From assembly GCA_026182355.1 (NCBI GenBank), contig JAPFBL010000035.1, positions 1,569,501 to 1,633,500 on the forward strand: a DNA stretch of 64,000 nucleotides, in the 5' to 3' direction. Position numbers and translations under genes: made by a program. This DNA is from Hermatobates lingyangjiaoensis. Taxonomy: Eukaryota > Arthropoda > Insecta > Hemiptera > Hermatobatidae. The notes below the pieces were generated by a model, which had not been told where the DNA came from, ran no database searches, and saw nothing but the letters and a program-made list of their open reading frames with translations. Positions 21,740 through 32,584 of the stretch are shown here, piece by piece; position 1 is the first letter of the stretch, and each line of letters opens with the position of its first letter.

Positions 21740-22860
21740 AATCTAAATTATGTTTTGTCTTATTTTTATGAAGTAATCGGTGAACTTTCATCAATAAATG
21801 AAAACTGTAGTAAGTTAAAGTAACCAGAGCGAGGATATAGCTCGGGAGATCTATAGAAAAAAACACATGTAAAAATTAGACTTGGTCGTATTAATACCAT
21901 CCTTGCTCTGGAATCACAAGATATAACTTCTAGTGAAATACTGATATTGGATAAATGAACCAATATTGATGAGAATGTTATTCACTACCAGCTGGTGGTT
22001 AAATGAGTGCAGCATATTAATTTTGCGAACTACATCGTCTCACGATTCTGCTAAAGATTAGAAAATAGCAAAGTACTTTCTCAAATTGTCCGCCTAAGAA
22101 GGGCAAGTAGAAGATCCAAAAACATGCTTTTCTTCCATTTCGAATTAGTAATACACAAAACACAAAAAACAAAATTCAGTTTTCTCTTGATGATGAACAA
22201 TTCTGAAACCAATCAATCTATAATGACAACGCTCAAAGTAAGATGACAATTAGAATAATATCACTAACAATCTATGTCGTCACCAACAGTAAGAGCAAAC
22301 ATAATGTACATTGTGCGGATACTTGAAATATATCACTAGTAATTTAGCAATATAATATTTAGTAATTATTGAAGAATAATATTCTCATTCATAAACAAAT
22401 TATAATACACACAGTTTTTTAAGATAATCAGCTCTATTGAAGGGATGTCCTATAATTCTGTTTTTCCACAGAAAAGTAATGTTACTTAGTTGATAGTTGA
22501 TTAAATCACAAGTTGGAGTAACAAACAATACTACAATAACTTGTAATTTTGTAACTGAAATTAACAGAGTTTTAGAATAATCAAGCTTCAACAATTCGAA
22601 CAAAGTGATGAAAAAAAAGTGGAAATATTTTTGGAAGTTTTTTAAAGAGTTGTGTGGAGAAGTTGTTGATTATCCTAGCATTATCGGGGACAGCATGAAT
22701 TGCAAATATAAATAGCTGTGATGCGATCAAAACAAGCAGGAGTGAGTGAGATAGCGGTGACTAAATATAAACATTACGATGACAGACAGAAATAGGGGGA
22801 CTTGCAAAAGGAGGTTTGGCACAGAGAACGACAAATGTGCACGATTCGGTCTGCAGAGTT
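21740..22860. other. AT-rich intergenic sequence
   Basis: No gene or element was recognised. Confidence 0.4.
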
Positions 22861-22869
22861 GAGAGGCTT

Positions 22870-22985
22870 ATCTGGACCAATCATACCGCTTATCGACACA
22901 GACAAAGAGCCTTGGCCAATCAGTGCACAAGATTAGTCTTAGTGGACGTCTCTATCAGCAACTCAAACGTTATTAACCAATCATG
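22870..22985. promoter_or_regulatory. Cluster of three CCAAT boxes
   Basis: CCAATCA occurs at 22875, 22914 and 22977, all on the plus strand and spaced about 40 and 60 bp apart, in a GC-richer patch. NF-Y sites in animal promoters can be arranged like this. No coding exon was found downstream, so it may be chance. Confidence 0.2.
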
Positions 22986-22989
22986 ATTG

Positions 22990-23340
22990 TAAACAACATT
23001 TCAGAAACTTTTCAGCTATTGTACATTCATTCAGTCCTATTATTTCAATAATAATATTGAGTGGTACTTGTACTACTTCATATCCAACACACTCTTGTTC
23101 GATATGTCAGCTCGATACATCAGAATTTTGAAAAACATTAACCTATCTCTGGAATCGCGCTGCATATAGAAATATTAACATTCTTATATATATAAAAGTT
23201 ATCATATACAGGCAGGATACACTATACAGTATTTCGCTTTATCGCAACTAACCCAAACCAAAGATAAAGTGAAATACCGTATATAAATATATAACAACAT
23301 TTATAAAGTAAAATATATCAAATAAAAATTATTATCTAAA
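22990..23340. other. AT-rich intergenic sequence
   Basis: Nothing was recognised except a short inverted pair (cagtatttcgctttatc and gataaagtgaaatac, about 23227-23280) with the look of a hairpin. Confidence 0.4.
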
Positions 23341-23344
23341 CCAT

Positions 23345-23470
23345 AGTAAGAAATTTAGAAATGTGATTAAGACATTTCACCCAAATGAAGAAGTCTTCGT
23401 CAGTCAGTAAGAGTGAGACTTTGGCGAAGACCACCTGTTTTGTGTAAAAGATTATAACCAAATTTCTAAA
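23345..23470. repeat. Decayed palindrome of family A PLE ends
   Basis: The arms taagaaatttagaaat and atttctaaatttactta enclose two facing motifs. The left one (minus, 23374-23403) has CTGACGA, A, GAC..., GAAAT. The right one (plus, about 23419-23450) has TGGCGAAGACCACC, then GTAAAAG. The words follow the family A end at 5.1 kb but with about one change in five. Confidence 0.5.
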
Positions 23471-23639
23471 TTTACTTATCAGATAAATAATATTGCCCTC
23501 TATCCAAAAACTACTATTAAGACCTTGGTGTTGTAATAGATGACAAAAAATATCAATATTTATTTTATTGACAGCTAAAAAATGGTTGCCAGTCACACGT
23601 TGGACATGAAGCTTCTTTATTTTAAAATGGAAGCGCTAT

Positions 23640-23900
23640 CTTGAGTGGAGCGAGATTGAGGCAGACGCAAGAGCCAAGTGCTACGCTCATCCTAATTAAA
23701 CAAGCGTCTCCTTTACCAATTAAACGTCTTCTTTATAATTGTCCGACAGAGCACTGTCTTTACCAGATACAATGAACTCAGTGCAGTTATCGTTGCATAG
23801 CCTGACTGAGTGCCCTTCTGTTTCTTCTTCAGAGCCACATTAGTTTCCTTAAGATATAATTCAAGATAAGCGTTGTTCAACCCTCTTATTGTCGTATTGC
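23640..23900 (-). pseudogene. Possible LINE C-terminal zinc-motif fragment
   Basis: The minus strand contains CGSEEETEGHSV, similar to the C-G-E-E-E-T-x-x-H block that follows RNase H in insect LINEs (compare CGEEDETSVHYV at 12.4 kb). No other supporting motif survives, so the call is tentative. Confidence 0.3.
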
Positions 23901-24170
23901 AGTCAGATTCAATTCTCTGTTAAGCTACTCTAACACAATAAAAATAGAAAATAGATTGTTTTGTCCCTTGTTCAAAACAAGTTCATCTATAAGAACTTGT
24001 GAGCCCCTATTCTCTTCTTTCCTTTTAGCTTCTTATAACTAAAATATCGTAACCGTAACGAAATCCATTTTTCGACATTATTATCAACGTTTACACATTT
24101 TGGGGTTCCCTGAATCCAATTTTAAAATTTATCCCTTTACAATAAGTAAAAAAAAGATATCATTATATAC
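23900..24170. other. Intergenic sequence
   Basis: No gene was recognised; T-rich with a short CT-rich run at its right edge (24.18-24.22 kb). Confidence 0.4.
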
Positions 24171-24214
24171 TCGTAGATATGTCTCTCCCTCTCTTTCTCA
24201 CTCTCACTTTCTCT

Positions 24215-24420
24215 CTCGACGGCGAAGTATAATAGTGAGTTTACGTGAAATATATTTGTATATATTTAGTTATATATAAAAAGATTTCACATAAACACGT
24301 GAAATAACAATCAAGATCAAACCACAATAAGAAATGGGAAAACAAGACTAAGATTTGTTAGTTTTAGTCTTGTTTTACCATTTCTTAATGTGGTTTGATC
24401 ATTTATTTATATATTTCACT
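24215..24420. repeat. Shortened family A palindrome with family B trace
   Basis: The arms gatcaaaccacaataagaaa (24317 onward) and its inverse (ending about 24401) form a palindrome like 5.1 and 25.5 kb. The centre, including both hammerhead-like cores, is deleted: the text jumps from actaagatt to gttagttttagtc. On the left, cgacggcgaagtataatagt resembles a decayed family B end. Confidence 0.55.
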
Positions 24421-24429
24421 TAAGCTGTC

Positions 24430-25090
24430 GATATTAGTGATTTTTTTGTTTACCGGATGCACGTATATCATATACTTCATGATCCCTTGTTTTGATTGTG
24501 TTCATAATCTATAATTTTTGTAATCTCTAAAAAAATTTTTAGCCTAAGTAAAATTTATAAAAAATTAAAAGAAGAAGAATAGTTTCTAATTATTGAAAAA
24601 GGGGAAGAACAACATGTTCTAATTTTTTTTAATTAATTTCATTTACCCTTACAAATCACTTATGAAAGAGACACTTTAAAAAACAAAATATTTTTGTTTA
24701 ATGTAAAGTTTTGGGATAACGGAAATACGTTAACAGTTAACTGACTAGTGCAGAAAAACAACAAATGCTCGAAGATTCTAAAGTACTACTCATCAAATGC
24801 TGGAAGCCAAAAATGAAACTCTATCGTACTGTCAATCAAAATAGTGACTGACCTATAACAATTGACTTTAGCAAATTAAGTAATATCGTAAATTATATAT
24901 GTTCATTCAAGTGTACCGAGTATTTAAAGTGGTTTAGGGGAATTTAGTTTACTTAATTTTAAACATTAGTTACCAACATTTTAATGTTGGTCCATAGTTT
25001 ACCCTGTATATCTCATGTAAATGGTAGTTTTTAATAATCTGTACATTTGAGTGTAATTTAATGTTCAATTTTTAATTCAGTTATGCAAAT
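24430..25090. other. AT-rich intergenic sequence
   Basis: No coding domain was recognised. It may belong with the retroelement-like 3' tail that follows. Confidence 0.35.
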
Positions 25091-25337
25091 CCAATATTTT
25101 TCTTCGATTTTCTAAACTTGATTTTGTAAGTTTTGTTTAGTGTTTTTTATGTAAAAATTGGTCTAGGTTTACATTAATTTTAAAATGCAGGACTACAGAT
25201 TAATTATACAAGTTTGCACATGGTGTACTACTTTTCATTTAGTTTGTATGTTCATTTTAACTGTAATAATGTCTTAGTTTTCCTCTCCTTTGTATGCCTA
25301 TGAAAAAGATTTTGAATAAAGATTGATAAAGAAAAAA
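25090..25337 (+). mobile_element. Possible retroelement 3' tail
   Basis: T-rich sequence ending in tgaataaagattgataaaga and an A run, which resembles the 3' untranslated end of a polyadenylated non-LTR element or a processed transcript. No coding part is attached and no target duplication was identified. Confidence 0.25.
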
Positions 25338-25399
25338 AGTCGGCAATTAAAGTGTAATTTGAATTTAGAGAAACTGACCGTATTCCGATACTCTATTCT

Positions 25400-25403
<4 letters not shown>

Positions 25404-25440
<37 letters not shown>
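25404..25440. repeat. (TA)n microsatellite
   Basis: A TA run directly preceding aaaagatttcacataaacac, which also precedes the palindrome at 24.3 kb. Confidence 0.9.
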
Positions 25441-25444
<4 letters not shown>

Positions 25445-25473
25445 GATTTCACATAAACACGTGAAATAACAGT

Positions 25474-25659
25474 CAATGATCAAACCACAATAAGAAATGG
25501 GAAAACAAGACTAAGATCTTTCAACCGTAACAAGCGGTCCTCGTCAGAGTCAAAAACCCAACTGACTCAGTTAGGTTTTTGACTCTGACGAGGACCGCTT
25601 GTTACGGTTGAAAGATCTTAGTCTTGTTTTCCCATATTCTTATTGTGGTTTGATCATTG
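25474..25659. repeat. Palindrome of two PLE ends, best preserved
   Basis: Arms 25474-25563 and 25570-25659 are nearly perfect inverted repeats. They hold hammerhead-like cores at 25518-25547 (minus) and 25585-25614 (plus): CTGACGA, G, GACCG/CGGTT, GAAA, AGATCT, U. Against the 5.1-kb palindrome there are only a few differences (for example aGGacc for aAGacc). TA runs flank both sides (25404-25440 and 25661-25672). Confidence 0.7.
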
Positions 25660-25679
25660 ATATATATATATATGTAAAT

Positions 25680-26030
25680 TTAAGTAGTAATGCCAAATGC
25701 CAATGTTTCGATTTTTATTCACAATTTTTTCATCGACCCATAAAATAGAGAAAAATAAGAAAAGACCACTCATTCATGAAACGGCACATCTAAAACAAAC
25801 AGAATAACTACATCATGTGTAATAATATAGGGAAAAGTAGATGTAGTTCTAGAAAACCATGAGGAACATAAATAATCAGGAATATGTAATTACATTACAC
25901 GAAGAAATAAATTATTTTTTAAAAAATAAATTGAACGCTAGTATATTCTTAGTTGAAAGATCATTAGAAGCAAAAACCGTCCAAATAAATTGAAATCACA
26001 AAGAAAAAACACAAAACACTACAAAAACTC
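25680..26030. other. AT-rich intergenic sequence
   Basis: No gene was recognised. Confidence 0.4.
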
Positions 26031-26170
26031 AGTTCTATATTTGAACGAATCGTCGTCATCAGGAGAAGAGATGTGAACCACTTGAAGAGTGAAACCACAC
26101 TAAACAAAAACCTACCTGCTCTAGTTACAGAGCAAGTACTTCCAACTTAAACAGGGAAGGTAAAGGAATA
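26030..26170 (-). mobile_element. PLE 3' region fragment with decayed hammerhead-like motif
   Basis: The minus strand at 26040-26062 reads CTGATGA, C, GACGA/TCGTT, then CAAAT, so the second core box has lost its G. The adjoining GC-richer segment (gaagagatgtgaaccacttg) parallels gagatgtgattcgcttg at 15.38 kb, showing these are copies of one 3' region. Confidence 0.45.
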
Positions 26171-26179
26171 AAAAAATAA

Positions 26180-27730
26180 AGTTTAAAATAATAAATATCG
26201 TTGAATTTATAATAATAAATATTATATAAATGTAACAATAAATAAATTAATAAATATAATAATATAAATATAAAATTGAATAAAATAAAGCAAGTCAGAA
26301 TAAATTTAATAATTACAAAAAAACGGAGACCCCAAAAAGAGTTTTACATATATTAAAAACACCGTCTCCATATCGGTATACTTAAAATTATAATGTTTTA
26401 GTTTAACTTAAAAGTTTCTATGTAGATCTACAACACAAAGTAAAAATATACTATCCTAAAACGTATAAAATTAGCAAATTGAAACCTGTACCATTAATGA
26501 TAACTCTAGGATTTTATTAAATTCACGGACGATACGTACATCAAGTTCTATATATGATATAAAAAATATATCTTGCATGTATTTCCAACTAAGAACAAGT
26601 TAAAGTAACTTAATAAGAAACAATAACGAAGATTTATATACGAATTATAAATATTTCATGGCAAACGGATAATAGAGGGAACTCGAGTGACATTTTTGAC
26701 AATTTTAAATTAAATTCTTTTTTTTTTTTTTGATAAAATTTATGAAAGGAAGTTAGCGACTATTAAGGATTTATGATTAACGAGTATTCAAAGCTTGTTA
26801 TTTATTACAACTGCAGTACTATAAATGGTCTGATTATCATGTGATGTATACAATATGATAAATTCCAACATATAAACTGTCTATAGTTTGGAGCTACCTG
26901 ACAATGGTCAAAGCCATGTGAATAAATCGATTCACATTAGACCAACCGAAGTTAAACAGTATTGGGTAGGATTAGTAATTTGATAGGCACTGAGTACGTG
27001 ACCCAGTAATGTAGATAACCCAGGTATACAGAATAGATGCTAAATACAAATAAGAAATGCTTTCTCTCATGATCTACAGCGTGAAGGGTAAAACTGTAGA
27101 CATTGATATACATAAATAGTTTGAATTTTTGTATAACATGTCATGTAACTGACAAGATGAAGAAAAGTAAAAATCAAGATGCATACCTCTTAGAGACAAT
27201 AACAAGGAGGAATTGATGCTAATAAAACTTGAATATCATTAATATCAACACTAAGATGTACATGTGAACACATAAGACTGTAATGTGAAAAGTTTACACG
27301 AGGAGGCAGTACCTTAGAGTCTCAGCATAGCCACAATAGAAAGCAACTTAAGTACAGAAAACTCTTAACTCAACTCACTAACACTCCGACCAAAAACGAC
27401 AAAAAGTCGTGGGAAGGCTGGCAGTCGGAGTTAGCCACTGATGGTGTCACATATCGCAAACTACCCATTAACTTTCATCTGCAGTGCTGACTCATCAGAC
27501 TAGTCAAGCGCTCCGAGTATTAACTGGCTCCTCTGGGGCTAGCATTCGTTCTGCCAAATAGCATTGCATTGCATGAGGAGCAATAAACAAAACGCTTTGC
27601 TGTAGAGGCCCCAAAACCTTGCAGGAGGTACAGAAGAAAAAATAGTGACTGAACAGTACAATAACAAGGAGTCTATGCTAAATTATATTCACCTAAAATA
27701 AACTGTGACACATAAAAAGAAACACTCATT
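26180..27730. other. AT-rich intergenic sequence
   Basis: A/T-rich tract at 26.17-26.30 kb, then undistinguished DNA. The stretch 27.36-27.62 kb is GC-richer but has no recognisable coding content. Confidence 0.4.
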
Positions 27731-27737
27731 TTTCAAT

Positions 27738-27766
27738 AGTTTGACCGTTATGGAAGTCGTCCTCAG
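27738..27766 (-). ncRNA. Decayed hammerhead-like motif
   Basis: The minus strand reads CTGAGGA, C, GAC..GTC stem, then AAACTATTG; GAAA is lost. It is followed 100 bp later by a TA run and the PLE fragment at 27.87 kb. Confidence 0.3.
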
Positions 27767-28086
27767 GAGAAGAAGTGAATTGACGGAGGAACGACTGTCA
27801 TTGCAAATATTAAAAAAGTAAGTCTTTGTTATGTTTCTTTGTTTGTGTCACAGTTTATTTTAAGTGATATATATATATATATATACACTTTAACACATAG
27901 AAAAGAACACAGAAAGACACTACAGAACTCACTTCGATATTTCGACATCCGTCGTCATCGGGAAGAAGTGCGAAGTACTCGCGTTGAGAAGCAAACTACT
28001 ACTGGCCTCCAGAGTAACTCGTGGAACCACCGCAATGCTGCTCCCCAGCGGAGGAGAGGAAAAATAGAAATTCTTCCAATATTTAT

Positions 28087-28171
28087 TTAGAAAACAAGAT
28101 AAAAAATATATAAAATACGAAATAATAATAATAAAAAATAAATAATAATAATAATAAAATAATAATAATAA

Positions 28172-28202
<31 letters not shown>

Positions 28203-28230
28203 TAAAATAAAAAATAAAAAATAATTAACG
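28087..28230. repeat. (AAT)n-rich simple repeat
   Basis: Runs of aataat and aaaataaaa units occupy the start of the PLE 3' spacer. They explain the tyrosine- and isoleucine-rich reading frames here, which are not genes. Confidence 0.85.
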
Positions 28231-28527
28231 GTACAGGTTGAGACCAGGAGGAGAACGAGCCCCAAGGAGGCATATGAATGCCTCTTCGGAAGCTCTAAGG
28301 GTGACATGGGGATTAGACTCGGGGATTTGTTTGAGGATTTGTACCCTGAAACAATCATTGAAAGGGAGGTCATGGGAATTAGCATGGATAGCTATGGGTA
28401 GGTCTCTGCGCTGACCAACGGACGCCCTGTGATTGTTCATACGCAGGCTCAGCTTGGTTGAAGCCAAGCCAACGTAAAAAGCATCACATCGAGTACACTC
28501 CAAACGGTAAACGCAGTTACAGGAAGT
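28228..28527 (-). pseudogene. PLE GIY-YIG endonuclease fragment
   Basis: About 100 uninterrupted codons on the minus strand. A cysteine-rich lead (CTSCNCVYRLECTRC) is followed by FYVGLASTKLSLRMNNHR, then AIHANSHDLPFNDCF, then EEAFICLLGARSPPGLN before the stop at 28225. VYRLEC...FYVG corresponds to the GIY and YIG positions, the arginine and NNHR follow in the usual place, and EEAF carries the catalytic glutamate. The RT part is missing because the frame begins in a TA run. A second, more decayed copy is at 29.05 kb. Confidence 0.75.
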
Positions 28528-28580
28528 GCAAGATGTATATATATATATATATATATATATAAAGTTTAATGTAGATAGAG

Positions 28581-28770
28581 AAACATAAAAATTAAAAACA
28601 CACACTTCCAGTCTCTAATTTTCGGTTTGAACCATCTTGAGGGGAATAAGAGAGTGAGACCCAACCATCTCTGTACTAGTGTGCTTGATTTTTCTCTCTT
28701 ATCTCTCCTGAAGACGGTTCAAACAGAAAATTAGAGACTGTATGTGTGTATTTTTTATTTCTATATGTTT
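28581..28770. repeat. Palindrome of two PLE ends, family D
   Basis: Arms 28581-28643 and 28705-28770 are inverted. The left core (minus, 28619-28641) reads CTCAAGA, U, GGTT-CA-AACC, GAAAA. The right core (plus, 28708-28730) reads CTGAAGA, C, GGTT-CA-AAC, then AGAAAA. It begins next to the TA run that borders the GIY-YIG fragment. Confidence 0.5.
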
Positions 28771-28779
28771 CTGTATGTA

Positions 28780-29040
28780 CAATGAACTTTATTTGTCCGT
28801 TTTAGATCGTATTTTCATCAAAAAATTGTATATATATATCAATGTCTAAATTACTGTAGGAAATTGTAAAAAGGAAGAACGCTACGGAGCAGCAGCTGAC
28901 TCCTTAACTGTCGAAATATAGAAGTGAGTAGTGTATAAATATACAACCTTGTAAGCGCCTTGTTTATGTTTTTCTCTTTTTGTTATTGAGTTTATAAATA
29001 TACGATTACACCGAAAGGAAAACAGACAAAGAACTGACAC
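28780..29040. other. Intergenic sequence with a PLE-end trace
   Basis: gtcgaaatatagaagtgagt at 28913-28932 (plus) resembles the conserved tail of family B ends, but the preceding core box is not recognisable. Confidence 0.35.
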
Positions 29041-29049
29041 GTGAATCAG

Positions 29050-29200
29050 TGAGAGCTGACATGAATTACAACGGGAAGGTCACTGCTCTTACCAACAGAA
29101 GAATTCTGATTTTTCATAAGCAATCTTAGATTGGTGGAAGCCAGACCCTCATAACAGGCATCACTTTGGGTACAGTCCAGTCCACGATCGCCAACATTTC
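29050..29200 (-). pseudogene. Second PLE GIY-YIG fragment
   Basis: The minus strand reads LDCTQSDACYEGLASTNLRL, then SSVGKSSDLPVVIHVSSH. It is collinear with LECTRCDAFYVGLASTKLSL and SVGQRRDLPIAIHANSH in the copy at 28.3 kb. The YIG-position tyrosine is kept as YEG. Both ends are lost. Confidence 0.65.
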
Positions 29201-29209
29201 AATTCAAAG

Positions 29210-31110
29210 GATTAGCTTATGGTACGTACAAAACATCATACATTTGAACTAAATTTGAATTCTGCTTTGCGAAGGATTACCTATAAAACATTTTAGAATT
29301 AACAAGGTTTACAAAAAAAAAACGTACCATTGTAGACTACAAATGTATTTTCACAATACATATTACTCTTTTGGCTATATTGAATAACAAGAAAGTCAAC
29401 TAGAGTTAAAAATTTCTTTTTTTACAACTAAAAATTTTGAAACCAGCGTAGGGTGACGATAAATCAACATTAACAGCAGTTGGAAATTTCTCTAAAACCA
29501 TTGAATGAAATTGTAAATCGGTGCAGAAAGAACTCAAACAAGATGATATATTGTACAGTGAACTTTGTAAAACCTATTATGTATAGAACAAGAAAAGCGA
29601 TTCAGCAGACGATGTACACAGTACATTATGGAGTGTACAGTTAGCTACGGGCTTTTCAATTTAGCATACAGTGTAATAAATTATCATTTAAATATTATCA
29701 CAGGAAACCTTTGAAATTACATATTTTAATTAAATTATTTCTTAAATAGTCCTAATATTTCCATCCGGTAATTTACCAAGAAGTCGTCCTTGGTTTTCAA
29801 AATAAAGGGTGCCCTGAATAAATCTATTGCATAATTTAGTATTTACTTGAGTCGAAATCTCCGTATATACCAATAAGCCTCGATTCTAAAATAGTGGTTT
29901 GCTGAAATAGACTTGCGTTATATGAAACGTTCAAATGCCTTTTCTAAAATAAACATATTTCCCCGATTTGTTTACTTAAAGTAATCATAGAAAATACATC
30001 GTCAACAAATCATTGTTACACACAACATGCTAATTCTATTCGTCTATCAAATGATTTGATTTAACTTTAGAAACAGGGCATCCCATGAAAGTCTAATGCA
30101 TTGTGTATTCCGTCTGCAATTCGATTTTCATCATCAGGTTAGTTAGTTTTCATTATGAACTACACAATATTTCTGATGAATATTTGTCAGAAATCAACAC
30201 CAGTAACTATAAGATAACTGTTTTTTAACCAAACTACGAGCTATGAGCTGTACGCCTTTAGTGCTTTTTGAAGGATGAATCTGTTGTTACTTTCAGAATG
30301 ACCGGTGAATTCTAAGGGAAGCCTTAGTAGATTATGCTGATAACCGTATTCCATAGTCTAAAATTAGAAAACAATGTTTCGTGCTTTGGTATGCAGACAT
30401 AATACAAGTTCCTCTCTAGACAGCTTCATAAAGTTTGCGTTTTTGGAACCCTGACCTACCCTCTTTGCAACAACCAGGAGTTGATCCCACAGCTGCGAAT
30501 GTGTCCTTCTCTGAGTGAAGTTGTTTCTGAATCATTCGACACTAGACTGTATAATCTTGTTTAAACGAGATAGGCAGACTTCCTACACGGCGCAGGGTAA
30601 AGAACATCTTTAACAATGTTCGTTTAAAGTAAAGAGTGCGACGACTAAGCCCGCACTGCTTGCCGTTTTAGACCTCTATCGTACTAGCTTATGCTCTTGG
30701 GAGTGCCCATTACTCGGGATCAGAGTACCAGATGTCCAAAAGGTTCACAAAAAACCAACTCAAATCTACTGCCACGTCCGTTGGCACTATTGTAATTGCC
30801 AAATGATATCCAATTTGAAAGCGAAGGGTCCCATTTTAGCGAAAATTTTCCTAGACAAGTGTTATAAGAATAAAATTTCAAAAATTCAATTAATATGTAA
30901 TTTAAAAAAGTTTTAATGTAAAAATTCATGTTATACAAATTTTTAATGACATTCATATTACGGCTAATTCAACATTATATGGCTTTTTAAGCCACATAGA
31001 CACCTGTCTACTTAAATCGCTAAACGTTATTAGTGTAAAAAGGAACACAAAAATTGGAACCAACATATTCATATCAAAAAGAAAAGTCTATAAGGAAAAT
31101 TTTAAATATA
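29210..31110. other. Intergenic sequence, nothing recognised
   Basis: No domain-bearing frame or element end was found in about 1.9 kb. The open frame at 30720-30956 (minus) has no known motif. Confidence 0.4.
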
Positions 31111-31794
31111 AATTTTATCTTTATAAATAAAATAATGATTTTGTCTGTACATTGCTTAGAACTGACTCATTTCAAGTTTTCTTTACGTTTCATACATTGG
31201 AGAAACCGAATCCACCCTTAGAAAAATTTCTGTCGGTTTGTCGGTTTGTCGGTTTGTCGGTTTGTCGGTTTGTCCGCAAAACTTTGTCACAGGTAAACTC
31301 AGCTACCATAAGACATATAAAGCTGAAACTTTTACAGTAGATTTGTGTAGGTCTAACTTAAAATATAGGCTATGAATTGATTGGAAATTCAACGTAGAAG
31401 TGAAGTTATGGACGTTTAACGCAAAAATGTTTGTCACAAGTAAACTCAGCCACCATAAGACATAGCGAGCTGAAACATTGACACTGGATTTGTGTGTGCC
31501 TAACTTAAAATATGGGCTCTAAATAGATTATTAATTCAGTACAGAAGCGAAGTTATGGGGCTTTTAGCTGTATTTTCCTAACTTCACAGACAAGTTTGTT
31601 TTGAAAATACACAGGTGTGGCAAGTAGGTATTGTTAGTTGATTTTAATTTCAATTGAGCATATGAATATATTGCGTATTTGACATCATTGAAATGGTGTT
31701 TCACAGAGATAAGGATGTACTATCTATTGAGAATAAATGTTTTGTAAACGAGCAATTCTCAACTCTTAATATGAACAGGGAGGAAAAATCAACA

Positions 31795-32372
31795 AACAAG
31801 TTCTTACGCTATATGAAGCCGAGGAAAGAACTTACAAGTCAGTAAAGAGATTGGATTAGTGACGAAGAAGCAGTTCATTATCTAATTGAATTTCTTGACT
31901 CTGAATTTATTTCTCCTGGACTGCCTGCTCATGAGTAAAAACTTAAAGTAGAGCACCAATCATGCTACAATTTAGTAGCAGTAACAAATTTCATGTTACG
32001 AAACATGAGTGCCCCAAAACTGTGCAACGGGACACGACTCTGAGTTCGTGCTCTACACAGATATGCCATAGAGGCGGACATAATGACTGGATGTGGTATT
32101 GGGGAGTCTGTGTGTATACTTCACATACCATTGATTCCGAGCCACTGTCTGTTTACGTTGAAATGATTGCAAAGTTCGGTCAGAGTCTATTTCGCAATGA
32201 CGTTAACTAAGTCGCAAAGGGAGACTTCATCTAACGCAGGAATACAAGGTAGCAAAACCAAGTTTTTCTCACATGGTCAAATGTAGTTTACATGCTCAAC
32301 GGTCAGAGGTTTCAACTCTTTCTTCTACCTGAACCTGAAGGACAGACAGCTAATGTAGTGTATAAGCTGGAG
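31795..32372 (+). pseudogene. Helitron Pif1-like helicase C-terminus
   Basis: Frame-shifted plus-strand segments correspond to those of Helitron A: VLTLYEAEERTYKSVK-like text, EEAVHYLIEFLDSEF, the LCNGTRL region, a TGCG block, FAMTLTKSQRETSSNAGI, FSHGQ and EPEGQTANVVY. The intact-looking 82-codon frame at 31962-32210 is in the wrong phase for most of its length and is not a gene. Confidence 0.75.
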
Positions 32373-32454
32373 GCATTTGTTTAACACTGTAGTAATAATG
32401 GTATTTTCTACTATTCTATAATTTCTAATGACATTTTGAAATACCAAAAATGAC

Positions 32455-32533
32455 GGAACTTCTGATTCCTCAGTGGTATAGCCGAAAGGAAATAGGCACA
32501 CGGCAATAAACCAAAACAGGAACTTCTGATTCC
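32455..32533. mobile_element. 49-bp micro-insertion with 15-bp duplication
   Basis: ggaacttctgattcc is present at 32455-32469 and again at 32519-32533. Between them are 49 bp ending in caataaaccaaaaca. The other Helitrons here lack this insert. The long duplication and A-rich end suggest LINE-mediated insertion of a very short RNA fragment, though repair-made filler cannot be excluded. Confidence 0.55.
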
Positions 32534-32584
32534 GTCAAAGACGGGTACGTTTGCTATGTATTATATATAACTGTCAACGTTTTT

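Larger units (their letters stand above)
27868..28570 (-). mobile_element. PLE 3' half (GIY-YIG to terminal repeat)
   Basis: TA runs mark both edges (27869-27886 and 28534-28560). On the minus strand the order is GIY-YIG fragment (28228-28527), an ATT-rich spacer, a GC-richer 3' untranslated stretch, then a hammerhead-like motif (27939-27961) with CCGATGA, C, GAC/GTC stem, GAAAT. This is the expected order for the 3' end of a Penelope-like element and ties the family B motif to PLEs. Confidence 0.65.

Noticed and set aside
28083..28385. Tyr- and Ile-rich frames at 28.1-28.27 kb as a membrane protein
   Set aside because: They translate an AAT/ATT simple repeat in the PLE 3' spacer; only the part above 28228 in the correct frame is protein-derived.
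30120..30145. TCATCAG box (minus-strand CTGATGA) as another hammerhead
   Set aside because: No helix II and no GAAA box at a fitting distance; a single box is expected by chance in this length of sequence.
31210..31275. Tandem cggtttgtcggtttgt units as a CRISPR-like array
   Set aside because: Units are short, contiguous and have no spacers; they are a minisatellite inside Helitron B, matched in Helitron A.
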